From contig OZ245890.1 of the NCBI GenBank assembly GCA_965229615.1, positions 620,001 through 684,000 of the forward strand: a DNA stretch of 64,000 nucleotides, written 5' to 3'. The notes beneath the pieces are model-generated. The model saw only the letters and a program-made list of their open reading frames with translations, made no database searches and was not told the DNA's origin. Source of the DNA: G965229615 sp965229615. GTDB taxonomy: Bacteria; Pseudomonadota; Alphaproteobacteria; Rickettsiales; Midichloriaceae. The translations under genes were made by a program, and so were the position numbers. Below, in pieces: positions 26,696 through 35,061 of this stretch; position 1 is the stretch's first letter, and the number at the start of each line of letters is the position of its first letter.

Positions 26696-27154
26696 ATGGG
26701 ATCTTATACAGCTTCAACAACCTTTGTAACACCAAAGGATGTCAGGAGGAATTGGTGGCTTATTGATGCTACAGAGCTTGCATTGGGACGCATAGCAGCA
26801 AGGGTTGCAATGGCGTTGCGTGGGAAACACAAACCAAATTACACACCATATATTAATTGTGGTGACCATGTCGTTATAATTAATGCTGAACAAGCAATTA
26901 TGACAGGGAAAAAACGCCATCAAAAGGTGTTTTATTGGCACACAGGACATCCTGGTGGTATAAAGGAACGCACATGGGATGAAACAATGCGCAGTCAATA
27001 TCCGGAGAGAATCCTTAAGAAGGCTATACAACGCATGCTACCAAAGGAGAGCCCACTTGCAAATCAGCAATTCACAAAATTATTGCATGTTTATTGTGGT
27101 TCAACACATCCACATACTGCACAAAACCCACAACAATTCAAATTCTTCAAATAA
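26696..27154 (+). CDS. rplM: 50S ribosomal protein L13
   Basis: An early-assembling large-subunit protein. The conserved WWLIDATELALGRIAARVA (about 20-38), KPNYTPYINCGDHVVIINA, HTGHPGGIKERTW and KKAIQRMLPK blocks are all present, and 152 residues is the normal length. rpsI begins one base after its stop, the usual L13-S9 pair. Confidence 0.97.
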   Translation: MGSYTASTTFVTPKDVRRNWWLIDATELALGRIAARVAMALRGKHKPNYTPYINCGDHVVIINAEQAIMTGKKRHQKVFYWHTGHPGGIKERTWDETMRSQYPERILKKAIQRMLPKESPLANQQFTKLLHVYCGSTHPHTAQNPQQFKFFK

Positions 27155-27155
27155 T

Positions 27156-27563
27156 ATGACAACAGCAGTACAGAATAAGAAAGAATTTTATGCTACAGGT
27201 CGTAGAAAAACGGCAACTGCACGTGTATGGCTGAGAAGAGGCAATGGTAAGTTTACTGTGAACAGTAATGAGATGGAAAAGTATTTTGATAGAAGTGCAC
27301 TCAGAGCGATGCTTATACAACCATTTTCCATAACAAGTACTATAGGTGAATATGATGTTTTTTGTACGGTTAAAGGAAGTGGACTTTCAGGACAAGCAGG
27401 AGCAATAAAACATGGCATTAGTAGAGCTTTAGATGCTGCCAATCCAGTATTGCATAGTCTCCTCAGAACCAATGGCTTTCTTACACGTGATAGTAGAAGT
27501 GTTGAACGTAAAAAGTATGGTCGTAAAAAAGCCCGTCGTCGCTTCCAATTCTGTAAGCGTTAG
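27156..27563 (+). CDS. rpsI: 30S ribosomal protein S9
   Basis: A small-subunit protein whose C-terminal tail touches P-site tRNA. I start at ATG 27156 (MTTAVQNKKEFYATGRRKTA), which leaves one base after rplM and gives 135 residues; the frame extends upstream only as the shadow of rplM. It has YATGRRKTATARVWLRRG near 12-29 and the conserved end DSRSVERKKYGRKKARRRFQ-FCKR with terminal Arg. Confidence 0.97.
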   Translation: MTTAVQNKKEFYATGRRKTATARVWLRRGNGKFTVNSNEMEKYFDRSALRAMLIQPFSITSTIGEYDVFCTVKGSGLSGQAGAIKHGISRALDAANPVLHSLLRTNGFLTRDSRSVERKKYGRKKARRRFQFCKR

Positions 27564-27623
27564 GATTTCTCGCAGTATAGAATTGGTTCTGTACTGTACT
27601 TTTAATAACATGCGTTGCTATCA

Positions 27624-28307
27624 ATGACTCCCATACCAAGCACACAACGTAAGACAAATGTTAAAACAGCTAAGGGACGAAAAATATTATCTACTAAATG
27701 GTTGTATAGACATATTAATGATCCATATGTTGCCCTTGCAAAGGAACATGGATACAAATCAAGAGCAGCCTTTAAGTTGATTGAAATAGACAAGAAGTTT
27801 CATATCTTACAGCAATTACCTGGTACAGAATTTGTTGTGTTGGATCTGGGATGTGCGCCAGGTGGGTGGTTGCAAGTTTTAAATAGAGAGCTACCAAAAA
27901 GTGCAAGGATTATAGGTATAGACTTACAAGACGTATCAGCAGATCAATTTATGAACACCATCATAATAAATGGAGATTTTTCTGAAAAGAAGACAATTGA
28001 TGCAGTTTGCAAATATATAGATAATAATTTGAGTCTTATACTAAGTGATATGGCTACGAGTTCATGTGGTAACAAACAAATAGACCATATTAGGCTCATT
28101 GATTTAGCAAATATGATATTGGATTTTGCAGGAATTAATCTTGTAAAGGGAGGTGGTGTTGTGATGAAGATAATACAAGGCAACCTATCACAAAGCCTTT
28201 TTATGAGGGCCAAGGGAATGTTTAAATCAGTGAAATGGCACAAACCGAAATCTAGTTACTTGGATTCTGCTGAAATATATTTGGTGATGCAAAATAAAAT
28301 TCAGTGA
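27624..28307 (+). CDS. rlmE: 23S rRNA 2'-O-ribose U2552 methyltransferase RlmE (FtsJ)
   Basis: Methylates the ribose of U2552 in the A-loop of 23S rRNA. ATG 27624 (MTPIPSTQRK) is chosen over a TTG three codons earlier; 227 residues. Family blocks are AKEHGYKSRAAFKLIEID (catalytic Lys), VLDLGCAPGGWLQVL (SAM), LILSDMATSSCGNKQ-DH and GGGVVMKI (Asp and Lys of the K-D-K-E tetrad). The end overlaps the longest frame of the following SDR gene. Confidence 0.95.
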   Translation: MTPIPSTQRKTNVKTAKGRKILSTKWLYRHINDPYVALAKEHGYKSRAAFKLIEIDKKFHILQQLPGTEFVVLDLGCAPGGWLQVLNRELPKSARIIGIDLQDVSADQFMNTIIINGDFSEKKTIDAVCKYIDNNLSLILSDMATSSCGNKQIDHIRLIDLANMILDFAGINLVKGGGVVMKIIQGNLSQSLFMRAKGMFKSVKWHKPKSSYLDSAEIYLVMQNKIQ

Positions 28308-28309
28308 AT

Positions 28310-29047
28310 ATGCCAATAGCAATCATCACAGGAGGTGCTACAAGGATAGGTGCACACATATCACTTTATCTTGCAAGGTGTGGATATGATATAATTATGC
28401 ATTATCATAATTCGCACATAGAAGCGGATGCAATATCGTCGAAAATTAGCAACAGTGGTAGACAAGTGTTCCAATTTAAAGCTAATTTATCGAAAACAAG
28501 TGAAAGAAAAAAGTTTGTTGAATTTTGTATGAAACATGGAGCAAATATTGAGTTATTAATCAACAATGCTGCAGTTTTTAACAACGATAACATCATGTCA
28601 TCAGATTTAGAGTCTTCACTCTCTGAGCACTTGCAAGTTAATACTGTTGCACCAATAATTTTATCACAAGAAATTGTGAAGATATTCACATCAATGAAAA
28701 AACTTAGCATTATAAATATACTAGATTATGGCATCTTTAAAACTCCACATAATTTCTTTTCCTATCATCTTAGTAAAAAAATTCTTTATGATTGGACACA
28801 GCTTGCAGCAAAGCAGTTATTTCACAGTGCAAGGGTTAATGGTATAGCATTAGGACATGTGATGAGAAATCCAAAACAATCCAAAGAAACTTTTGAACAA
28901 GCAATAAAACAGACATTGTTGGAATGCTCTGGCACCCTTGATGAAATTTGTGGTACTATAAGCTTTATTAACAATATGCAATCTATGACTGGACAGGTAA
29001 TATGTCTTGATGGTGGTATGCATATCACAGACTATCCGTACTGTTAA
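28310..29047 (+). CDS. Short-chain dehydrogenase/reductase
   Basis: An NAD(P)-dependent oxidoreductase of the classical SDR family. I use ATG 28310 (MPIAIITGGATRIGAHIS; 245 residues) rather than a GTG overlapping rlmE. Cofactor motif TGGATRIG is at 7-14, NNAAVF near 87-92, YHLSKK (catalytic Tyr and Lys) near 147-152, and C-terminal MTGQVICLDGGMHI. The GGATRIG form is like FolM/pteridine reductases, so a folate- or pterin-related substrate is possible but unproved. Confidence 0.85.
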   Translation: MPIAIITGGATRIGAHISLYLARCGYDIIMHYHNSHIEADAISSKISNSGRQVFQFKANLSKTSERKKFVEFCMKHGANIELLINNAAVFNNDNIMSSDLESSLSEHLQVNTVAPIILSQEIVKIFTSMKKLSIINILDYGIFKTPHNFFSYHLSKKILYDWTQLAAKQLFHSARVNGIALGHVMRNPKQSKETFEQAIKQTLLECSGTLDEICGTISFINNMQSMTGQVICLDGGMHITDYPYC

Positions 29048-29071
29048 TTTCAATTAAGTATTTAACATGAT

Positions 29072-29617
29072 ATGTCAATTTTAAAAGGGGTATACTGTAT
29101 ACTAATAATAGTTTTATTGTGTGCTGTAACACTCACAAATGTACATGCAACACAGTATACAACAACATTTTTACAAAGTTTTCATAAATGGCATGTGTTT
29201 AAAAAAACATTCATTGATAATGATAAAACATTGTATACTAGATGTTTATGTATAACAAATCCTTCTTTTTCAAGTGGTTTCCCGGGATTTAGAGATATAC
29301 CACATATAGCATTCACTAGTGTTGATAAGAACAACTACACATTCAGCTTATATACTGGTTTTACGATTAGCAAAAATAATCCCATTATACTACTAATTGG
29401 GAATAAACAATTCCTACTGCGTCCACACAGAGATTTATTTGCTTATACTTATGACAGCAATGATGATATCAACATTGTTAATAGTGCACTAAAAAACCAC
29501 ACAGATTTCAGAGCTAGAATTATAAACAATACAGGTGAAGTTGCGAATGATCATTATGATTTTGCTGGGTTAGATAAAGCAATGCAATATATACATAGAT
29601 ACTGCAAATGGGATTGA
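29072..29617 (+). CDS. Secreted invasion-associated locus B (IalB)-like protein
   Basis: The 181 residues begin with a signal peptide (ILIIVLLCAVTLTNVHA, likely cleaved after residue 26). The mature part follows the IalB pattern: HKWHVFKKTF, a CLCIT segment, GNKQFLLRPHRDLFAYTYD, then NDHYDFAGLDKAMQYIHRYC with a conserved late Cys. IalB of Bartonella promotes erythrocyte entry, but most family members have no tested role. Predicted periplasmic or secreted. It lies between the SDR gene and the convergent tig. Confidence 0.7.
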   Translation: MSILKGVYCILIIVLLCAVTLTNVHATQYTTTFLQSFHKWHVFKKTFIDNDKTLYTRCLCITNPSFSSGFPGFRDIPHIAFTSVDKNNYTFSLYTGFTISKNNPIILLIGNKQFLLRPHRDLFAYTYDSNDDINIVNSALKNHTDFRARIINNTGEVANDHYDFAGLDKAMQYIHRYCKWD

Positions 29618-29638
29618 CCATGCAATCCCATCATCAAC

Positions 29639-31015
29639 CTATTGAATTAATTCTTGTATCTCCTTGGCATATTTTTCATTGAATTCAGCTGTTGTGATAA
29701 CAACTTCCTTGGTTGGCACCTTTGAGATTATGAAGTCAACAATTTTTTCTTCCAATATTGCACCTTGCACTCTTTCTTGATTTTCCTGCTTTGAAAAGAA
29801 CTCATCTATCATTTGCTGTTGATCTGGGCGTTTCATCTTTTCAATGTTTTTTGCCTTTTCAAAATCACTTTCATCTATTGTAATTGCGTCACTTTTGGCA
29901 ACGTCAGCCAGAATTAGTCCTAGTTTTACTCTGCGTTTTGCTATATTCATGAGTTCTTTTCTTGCTTCCTCATCTGTTTTTTCTATTTCACCTTTAGCAA
30001 TTTTTTCAGACACATCATTCCACATTGTGTTGAAGTCAGTGTCAATCATATGCTCTGGCAGCTCGAAGTCATACTTTGTATCAATTTTATCAAACAACAT
30101 TTTTTTAGTGCGCAATCTTGCGATTAAATCAAAATCGTTAATAATTTTTTCCTTAATTATCTCTTCAAACTTCTCCATAGTATCAACACCAAAACGTTTT
30201 TTCAGTTCATCCTCCATATTCACACCACCATCTACAACTAATATTTCATGAACTTTTATTTTGAAATCAACATCTTTACCTGCAATTTTATCATCATGGT
30301 AATCTGCAGGAAATTTTACATGTATTATTTTTTCATCACCTTTTTTCACACCAACTAGTTTATCTTCAAAGTCTTTAATAAATTGTCCTTCACCTATATT
30401 GATTCTAATTTGTATTGCTTTATTGCCTTCGAACTCCTCACCGTTGACTGTTCCAACAAAATCTAGTATCACACCATCATTATATGATGCCTCATAATCT
30501 GCGCCAGCATCTTTATACGCGACTATCATTTTAATTAGCGCATTTTTTGCCTGTTGAACATCATCATCATTCACCTGTAATTTCAGCACTTCAATACTCA
30601 AATCATCTGATGTTAGATCAATTTTAGGCACACTAGGCATAATGTTAAACTTCACACTAAATACAAGCTGTTTTTCTGGTTCAAATGCTTTTATATCAAT
30701 TGATGGCACACCAGAAACATCAACTTTATATTGTTTAGCGATTTGTATTACAAGTCGTTGAATGGTCTGATTGATATGTTTTGCTATGATACTTTCACCT
30801 ATTTGACGTTTGACAATACTGATAGGCACTGCTCCCTGTCTAAAACCAGCAAGTTTAAATGTTTTAGCCCTCTCAGCTATTTCTATATCTGATTGCTCAA
30901 TGATTATTTTTGCATCTGTGGTGACAGAAAATTCCTTTTGGTATTTTGAATCCTTTGTAAAGTCTATCGTTGCATTTTCCACTGCTGGATTTTGCACACT
31001 ATTTGCTATTGTCAT
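29639..31015 (-). CDS. tig: Trigger factor
   Basis: A ribosome-bound chaperone and peptidyl-prolyl isomerase for nascent chains. The start is ATG 31015 (MTIANSVQN; 458 residues), since the longer frame opens with TTG. The order is N-terminal ribosome-binding domain (FKLAGFRQGAVPISIVKRQIG, near 52-72), FKBP-type PPIase domain (near 170-265: YNDGVILDFVGTVNGEEFEG), then the long helical C-terminal domain. Divergence from model trigger factors is considerable but the domain order is clear. It lies downstream of obgE on the same strand. Confidence 0.93.
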   Translation of the reverse strand: MTIANSVQNPAVENATIDFTKDSKYQKEFSVTTDAKIIIEQSDIEIAERAKTFKLAGFRQGAVPISIVKRQIGESIIAKHINQTIQRLVIQIAKQYKVDVSGVPSIDIKAFEPEKQLVFSVKFNIMPSVPKIDLTSDDLSIEVLKLQVNDDDVQQAKNALIKMIVAYKDAGADYEASYNDGVILDFVGTVNGEEFEGNKAIQIRINIGEGQFIKDFEDKLVGVKKGDEKIIHVKFPADYHDDKIAGKDVDFKIKVHEILVVDGGVNMEDELKKRFGVDTMEKFEEIIKEKIINDFDLIARLRTKKMLFDKIDTKYDFELPEHMIDTDFNTMWNDVSEKIAKGEIEKTDEEARKELMNIAKRRVKLGLILADVAKSDAITIDESDFEKAKNIEKMKRPDQQQMIDEFFSKQENQERVQGAILEEKIVDFIISKVPTKEVVITTAEFNEKYAKEIQELIQ

Positions 31016-31092
31016 ACTAAAGAAATTATTATAAATTTTTTCATTTACTTTTGTAACAAAAATCAATCTATCATAAAAATGTTCAGTTTTGG

Positions 31093-31125
31093 AGTCTTTT
31101 TAAGACTTAATCATTTAGTGATTAA
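31093..31125 (-). other. Adjacent hairpins between obgE and tig
   Basis: AGTCTT-TTT-AAGACT (31093-31107) is directly followed by TTAATCA-TTTAG-TGATTAA (31107-31125). They lie after the obgE stop and before the tig start, so they may attenuate read-through or form the tig leader. No T-tract follows on the minus strand. Confidence 0.4.
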
Positions 31126-31183
31126 TGAAAACTAAATAACACACTTATTTTATATTAATATGCATACAACATAATATCACCCC

Positions 31184-32164
31184 TTAACATCCAACATACT
31201 TTTTTAGATTCAACAATACATCTCTCACTGCAAATCCACTAACTGCAGAACAGCAAACTATATTAGTGTTGGTGAACTTTGATAGTGCAACCTGTTTCTC
31301 GTGATAATTGATGCATGCATCGCATTTGTTTAATACAACAACTTGAGGTTTGTCGAGAATTGATGCATTGTATTGCTCCATTTCATTTCTCACAATCATG
31401 TATGCAGAGACAACATCATCTTGTGTAATATCTATAAGATGCAATATTACTCTACAGCGCTCTATATGTCTCAAGAATTTATCACCTAAACCATGACCAA
31501 AGTGAGCTCCCTCTATCAACCCAGGTATATCAGCCATAACAAATTCAATATCATCAATGTATACAACGCCTAACTGTGGTTTAAGTGTTGTAAAAGGATA
31601 GTCTGCGATTTTTGGTTTAGCAGATGTTACAACTGATAAAAATGTTGATTTACCAGCATTTGGTAAACCAACTATTCCTACATCAGAGAGCAATTTAAGA
31701 TTTAGCCATACAACTAACTCCTCACCCTTTTTGCCATCTCCTGCTTTGCGTGGTGCTTGGTTGGTTGATGTTTTGAACCTAATATTACCAGCTCCACCAC
31801 ATCCTCCACTGACTACGGTGAATGATTGCCCAGATATATCTAAGTCAGCCAATATAGTTTTTTTATCATCAGCTAGGATTTGTGTTCCAACTGGTACTTT
31901 TAATATAATATCATTACCAGCAGCACCACTACACGCTTGTCCGCTACCATTTATACCATGTTGTGCTTTAAAATGCTGTTTATAGCGAAAGTCTATCAAT
32001 GTATTGAGCTGTGAATCAGCGACAAATATGATACTACCACCCTTACCACCATCACCACCATCAGGTCCACCAAATTCTATGAATTTTTCCCTGCGAAAAC
32101 TACTTGATCCATTACCACCATCACCAGCCTTGAGATATATTTTAACCTCATCTATAAAATGCAT
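31184..32164 (-). CDS. obgE: GTPase ObgE
   Basis: An essential Obg GTPase linked to 50S assembly and stress control. The start is ATG 32164 (MHFIDEVKIYLKAGDGGNG), the standard Obg N-terminus; 326 residues. The glycine-rich Obg fold (about 1-155: GGPDGGDGGKGGSI, GCGGAGNIRFK) is followed by the G domain with GLPNAGKSTFL near 164, DYPFTTLKPQLG, DIPGLIEGAH and NKCD. It ends with the G5 SAVSG motif and has no long C-terminal domain. Confidence 0.96.
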   Translation of the reverse strand: MHFIDEVKIYLKAGDGGNGSSSFRREKFIEFGGPDGGDGGKGGSIIFVADSQLNTLIDFRYKQHFKAQHGINGSGQACSGAAGNDIILKVPVGTQILADDKKTILADLDISGQSFTVVSGGCGGAGNIRFKTSTNQAPRKAGDGKKGEELVVWLNLKLLSDVGIVGLPNAGKSTFLSVVTSAKPKIADYPFTTLKPQLGVVYIDDIEFVMADIPGLIEGAHFGHGLGDKFLRHIERCRVILHLIDITQDDVVSAYMIVRNEMEQYNASILDKPQVVVLNKCDACINYHEKQVALSKFTNTNIVCCSAVSGFAVRDVLLNLKKYVGC

Positions 32165-32320
32165 CTTTTTACTATTCCTATATTTATTAGAAGTATATGC
32201 ATGTGATTTATACACCAACATGATGTCGATAGGAATGGCATTATAGGTGTAATTTCATATATCATATAAGATAGCTCACAATAAAGTTATATCAGTGCTT
32301 TGATATAATATTATGTAATC

Positions 32321-32440
32321 CTACTCAGTGATCACAACAATCTTTTCAACAAAAGACTTTTTATCACTATGCATCACTTCATATTCCATGTTGATGGATT
32401 CTGTAAAACTGCATGTGATGTTAATTGCATAAGAACTCAT
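32321..32440 (-). CDS. Possible small protein of 39 residues
   Basis: ATG 32440 to TAG 32321 encodes 39 residues, beginning MSSYAINITCSFTESINMEY and ending FVEKIVVITE. Composition (alternating hydrophobic residues, Glu/Lys balance) looks more protein-like than a random frame, and could be a genuine small protein or the C-terminal relic of a larger gene. No Shine-Dalgarno and no family recognised. Confidence 0.28.
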   Translation of the reverse strand: MSSYAINITCSFTESINMEYEVMHSDKKSFVEKIVVITE

Positions 32441-32481
32441 ATGTTATGGCATACTAATAATACATGCCACGATATAGATAA

Positions 32482-32500
32482 GTGGTGTTTGTAACACCAC
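32482..32500. terminator. Perfect 8-bp hairpin after the repeat-protein gene
   Basis: GTGGTGTT-TGT-AACACCAC forms a perfect 8-bp stem with a 3-base loop, 11 bases beyond the stop of the minus-strand gene ending at 32511. Position suggests transcript termination or 3'-end protection; there is no T-tract, so the call is tentative. Confidence 0.45.
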
Positions 32501-32510
32501 TGTATTCGCA

Positions 32511-34028
32511 TTATGACCTTACGTTTTCTAGTTGGACTTTATTAGCTTCTTCAGCTACTTTTTCAGCAAAAGATCTGATATTACTTCTTTTTCCATAATC
32601 CGTTTGATACATACCTAATGAAATGACACGCAAGACAGCATTGAGCACTTCAAGTATGAGTTTCATCACACCACTATCCTTCTCAATTTCTTTGGCTAAC
32701 TCTGTTGCATCATTTTTGCCGGAAGATTTACTGATAGCATCTATCTTCTTGAAGATATCTTCAAGTTTTGACTCGATGTCTTTATCCAAACTATCAGTAG
32801 AAAATAATTTAGCTATTTTTTGATTTGCATTTTTAGACAATTCTTCCTTGAACAAAGCTAGTGGTTGCTTCTCTTGTGCTTGTGCATTTCGATGACTTTC
32901 AACTGCTTTTTGATGACTTTTAACTGCTAGGTAGCTTGTTGCAAAGGCATTTATAACCCGACTTTTATCTACATTTTCTGATGCTGCCATCTTCTTTGAT
33001 TTATCTTCAATTCCCTGCTCTTGAGGCACTGCTGGATCTTCAAGGTTAATGTCGTTATTTACATTTTCTGATGCTGTCTTCTTCTTTGATTTATCTTGAA
33101 TTTCCTGCTCTTGAGGCACTGCTGGATCTTCAAGGTTAATGTCGTTATTTACATTTTCTGATGCTGTCTTCTTCTTTGATTTATCTTGAATTTCCTGCTC
33201 TTGAGGCACTGCTGGATCTTCAAGGTTAATGTTGTTACTTACATTTTCTGATGCTGTCTTCTTCTTTGATTTATCTTGAATTTCCTGCTCTTGAGGCACT
33301 GCTGGATCTTCAAGGTTAATGTTGTTACTTACATTTTCTGATGCTGTCTTCTTCTTTGATTTATCTTGAATTTCCTGCTCTTGAGGCACTGCTGGATCTT
33401 CAAGGTTAATGTTGTTACTTACATTTTCTGATGCTGCCATCTTCTTTGATTTATCTTCAATTCCCTGCTCTTGAGGCGCCACTGGATCTTCAAGGTTAAT
33501 GTCGTTATTTACATTCTTCTTTGATTCTTCGTTTTGCTTATCTTCAATTCCCTGCTCTTGAGGCACTTGCGATACTACATCTTCAACTACATCTTTAAGG
33601 TTTGATATAGCATCTAGCATATTCACCTCAAGCTGACGCGTGCCTTGTTTGAAGGGGTTCATCTTCCTGAGTGCCATACCGATCCTGGTAGCATTATATT
33701 GTCCTATTTTAGAGTCAGCGAAAGTCTTAATAGCTTCATCAACGTTTTTTCTCGCATCATCTATTTCATTATATTGTTCTTCTGATAACTCCATATCGCT
33801 TAATTTGCTTACTATTTCATCTGTACGAGTACTATACCGTTGTACAATGTAAGTACGCAGTACTGTCTTGAGTCGTAATTTCTCGTCTGCATTGCTACAG
33901 TCTTTGTATTGTTGCTCAATGACAGCATATTCATTCTCCATAGCCTTATCATCTTTGTTACTATTATGTACTGTTTGCATACAAATAAGTTTTTTAATTA
34001 AATGTTTATGCCAATGACTACCATCCAT
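32511..34028 (-). CDS. Acidic/lysine-rich protein with 30-residue tandem repeats, function unknown
   Basis: Not recognised. The 505 residues have a helical N-terminal region (about 30-150), a repeat region (156-353), a second helical part (about 354-440), and a hydrophobic GVMKLILEVLNAVLRVISLG helix near 445-465 before a charged tail. Each repeat follows PQEQEIQDKSKKKTASENV.NNINLEDPAV. There is no N-terminal signal peptide. Tandem-repeat proteins rich in Glu/Asp and Ser are known secreted effectors of Ehrlichia and relatives (TRP proteins), but similarity here is of style only. Start could also be ATG 33980 or 33941. Confidence 0.72.
   Translation of the reverse strand: MDGSHWHKHLIKKLICMQTVHNSNKDDKAMENEYAVIEQQYKDCSNADEKLRLKTVLRTYIVQRYSTRTDEIVSKLSDMELSEEQYNEIDDARKNVDEAIKTFADSKIGQYNATRIGMALRKMNPFKQGTRQLEVNMLDAISNLKDVVEDVVSQVPQEQGIEDKQNEESKKNVNNDINLEDPVAPQEQGIEDKSKKMAASENVSNNINLEDPAVPQEQEIQDKSKKKTASENVSNNINLEDPAVPQEQEIQDKSKKKTASENVSNNINLEDPAVPQEQEIQDKSKKKTASENVNNDINLEDPAVPQEQEIQDKSKKKTASENVNNDINLEDPAVPQEQGIEDKSKKMAASENVDKSRVINAFATSYLAVKSHQKAVESHRNAQAQEKQPLALFKEELSKNANQKIAKLFSTDSLDKDIESKLEDIFKKIDAISKSSGKNDATELAKEIEKDSGVMKLILEVLNAVLRVISLGMYQTDYGKRSNIRSFAEKVAEEANKVQLENVRS
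32970..33563 (-). repeat. Tandem 90-bp repeat array in the repeat-protein gene
   Basis: Six consecutive units (residues 156-334: one 29-residue, five 30-residue) and a partial seventh (335-353). The five exact 90-bp copies span 33027-33476. Flanking units share GIEDKSKKMAASENV-type variants, while the central four carry EIQDKSKKKTASENV, so the array is nearly mirror-symmetric. Near identity of the central copies indicates recent expansion. Confidence 0.9.
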
Positions 34029-34228
34029 AGGTAGTATCGATCACACGTAATAATATATACCACTAACATGGTAATATGTCAAGCGCGGATTTTTGAATCA
34101 CATAGTAATAACCTGTACGAGAAATCATGCTTTATTAAGAATTTATGAATAAAAGCCTTTGCAAAGCTTTGGAAAGACAATATACTCATACACATTCATA
34201 TATGAAACATTTTATGAGATAGAATGCA

Positions 34229-34687
34229 ATGAAGGTTCATAACCGATCAATATATACTAAGGCAACAACAAGCTACAATAGAGCATCACAATCTATAAAT
34301 AAAGCTACAGCACCTATTGATAATGAAATAAAAGATATTGTATCACTAAAACAACAGAACAACCATGATGTTGGTAGTGTGAACACGATTTCTAGTGGTC
34401 GTATTGTTGATGATGCTACTGCTGCCATTCTACAACAGGGTGATAATTTGATCCCAGCAACTGGGAATAGGCAATCATTTTTTGAGTCACTCAAAGATAC
34501 AGTAGCTGCAAAGTTCCATAAACTCAAAAGAGCTGAAAAGGCATCAACTGCTGCGGTACGTGGTGATGAGGATATGATGGAAGTAATGGCTGCTGTGAAT
34601 GAAGCTTCTATTACACTCGAACAAGTTGTTGCAGTGAGAGACAAATTTGTGAACGCGTACAATGAAATCATGAAAATGTCATTATAG
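34229..34687 (+). CDS. fliE: Flagellar hook-basal body complex protein FliE
   Basis: FliE is the small protein that joins the MS ring to the proximal rod of the flagellum. The C-terminal two thirds match the family: SFFESLKDTVAAKFHKLKRA (about 83-102), then the diagnostic GDEDMMEVMAAVNEAS, VAVRDKFVNAYNEIMKM and a hydrophobic last residue. The 152-residue length exceeds the usual 100-110 because of a polar N-terminal extension (about 1-75) without a family match. FliE normally sits in a flgB-flgC-fliE operon; here it stands alone, convergent with tRNA-Arg. No other flagellar gene is in the window. Confidence 0.82.
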   Translation: MKVHNRSIYTKATTSYNRASQSINKATAPIDNEIKDIVSLKQQNNHDVGSVNTISSGRIVDDATAAILQQGDNLIPATGNRQSFFESLKDTVAAKFHKLKRAEKASTAAVRGDEDMMEVMAAVNEASITLEQVVAVRDKFVNAYNEIMKMSL

Positions 34688-34793
34688 CAGTTAATAATTT
34701 CATTTGCATATGCCATGCATGTTTCGTCATGCCCATTGCATCTGTATTTATCACTATGACAGATACCTACATTCACATTGGCCTTATAATTCC

Positions 34794-34812
34794 AACAACA
34801 TCTGTTGTTTTT
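34794..34812. terminator. Hairpin terminator between fliE and tRNA-Arg
   Basis: AACAAC-ATCT-GTTGTT followed by TTT (34810-34812) lies between the convergent fliE (+) and tRNA-Arg (-) genes and could end transcripts from both sides. The stem is short and AT-rich. Confidence 0.45.
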
Positions 34813-34825
34813 CAACTTATCATAA

Positions 34826-34902
34826 TGGCCCGCCCGGGAGGATTCGAACCCCCAACCTCTAGATCCGTAGTCTAACGCTCTGTCCAGTTGAGCTACGCGC
34901 GG
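34826..34902 (-). tRNA. tRNA-Arg(ACG)
   Basis: The 77-base minus-strand tRNA includes an encoded CCA. It has D-stem GCTC/GAGC, anticodon stem TTAGA/TCTAG around the loop CTACGGA (anticodon ACG), a 5-base variable loop and T-arm GGGGG-TTCGAAT-CCTCC. The acceptor stem CCGCGCG/CGGGCGG has six pairs and one G5-G68 mismatch. ACG reads CGN codons after A34 is deaminated to inosine by TadA, whose gene probably begins at 63951. It has its own consensus promoter. Confidence 0.94.
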
Positions 34903-34922
34903 TTTGATGAAATGGTACATTT

Positions 34923-34951
34923 TTTATAGTTGATATGTGTGTTGGTGTCAA
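34923..34951 (-). promoter_or_regulatory. Consensus sigma-70 promoter of tRNA-Arg
   Basis: On the minus strand TTGACA (34946-34951), a 17-base spacer and TATAAA (34923-34928) precede the tRNA. The -10 ends 20 bases before the mature 5' end, leaving a short leader for RNase P to remove. Confidence 0.75.
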
Positions 34952-35061
34952 ATGCTAAATTCATAGCATTGATTAAGATAATTGTTGTCAAACATTGCAA
35001 TATAGATCAACTCCGGCTAAATACTTAATATGAGTTCACTAATTTTTTGTAGTTTTTTTAA

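Larger units (their letters stand above)
32165..32510. other. Intergenic region between the repeat-protein gene and obgE
   Basis: 346 bases without a confident gene. It holds a 39-codon minus-strand frame (32321-32440) and a perfect hairpin (32482-32500), both listed separately. Nothing else is recognised. Confidence 0.5.
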
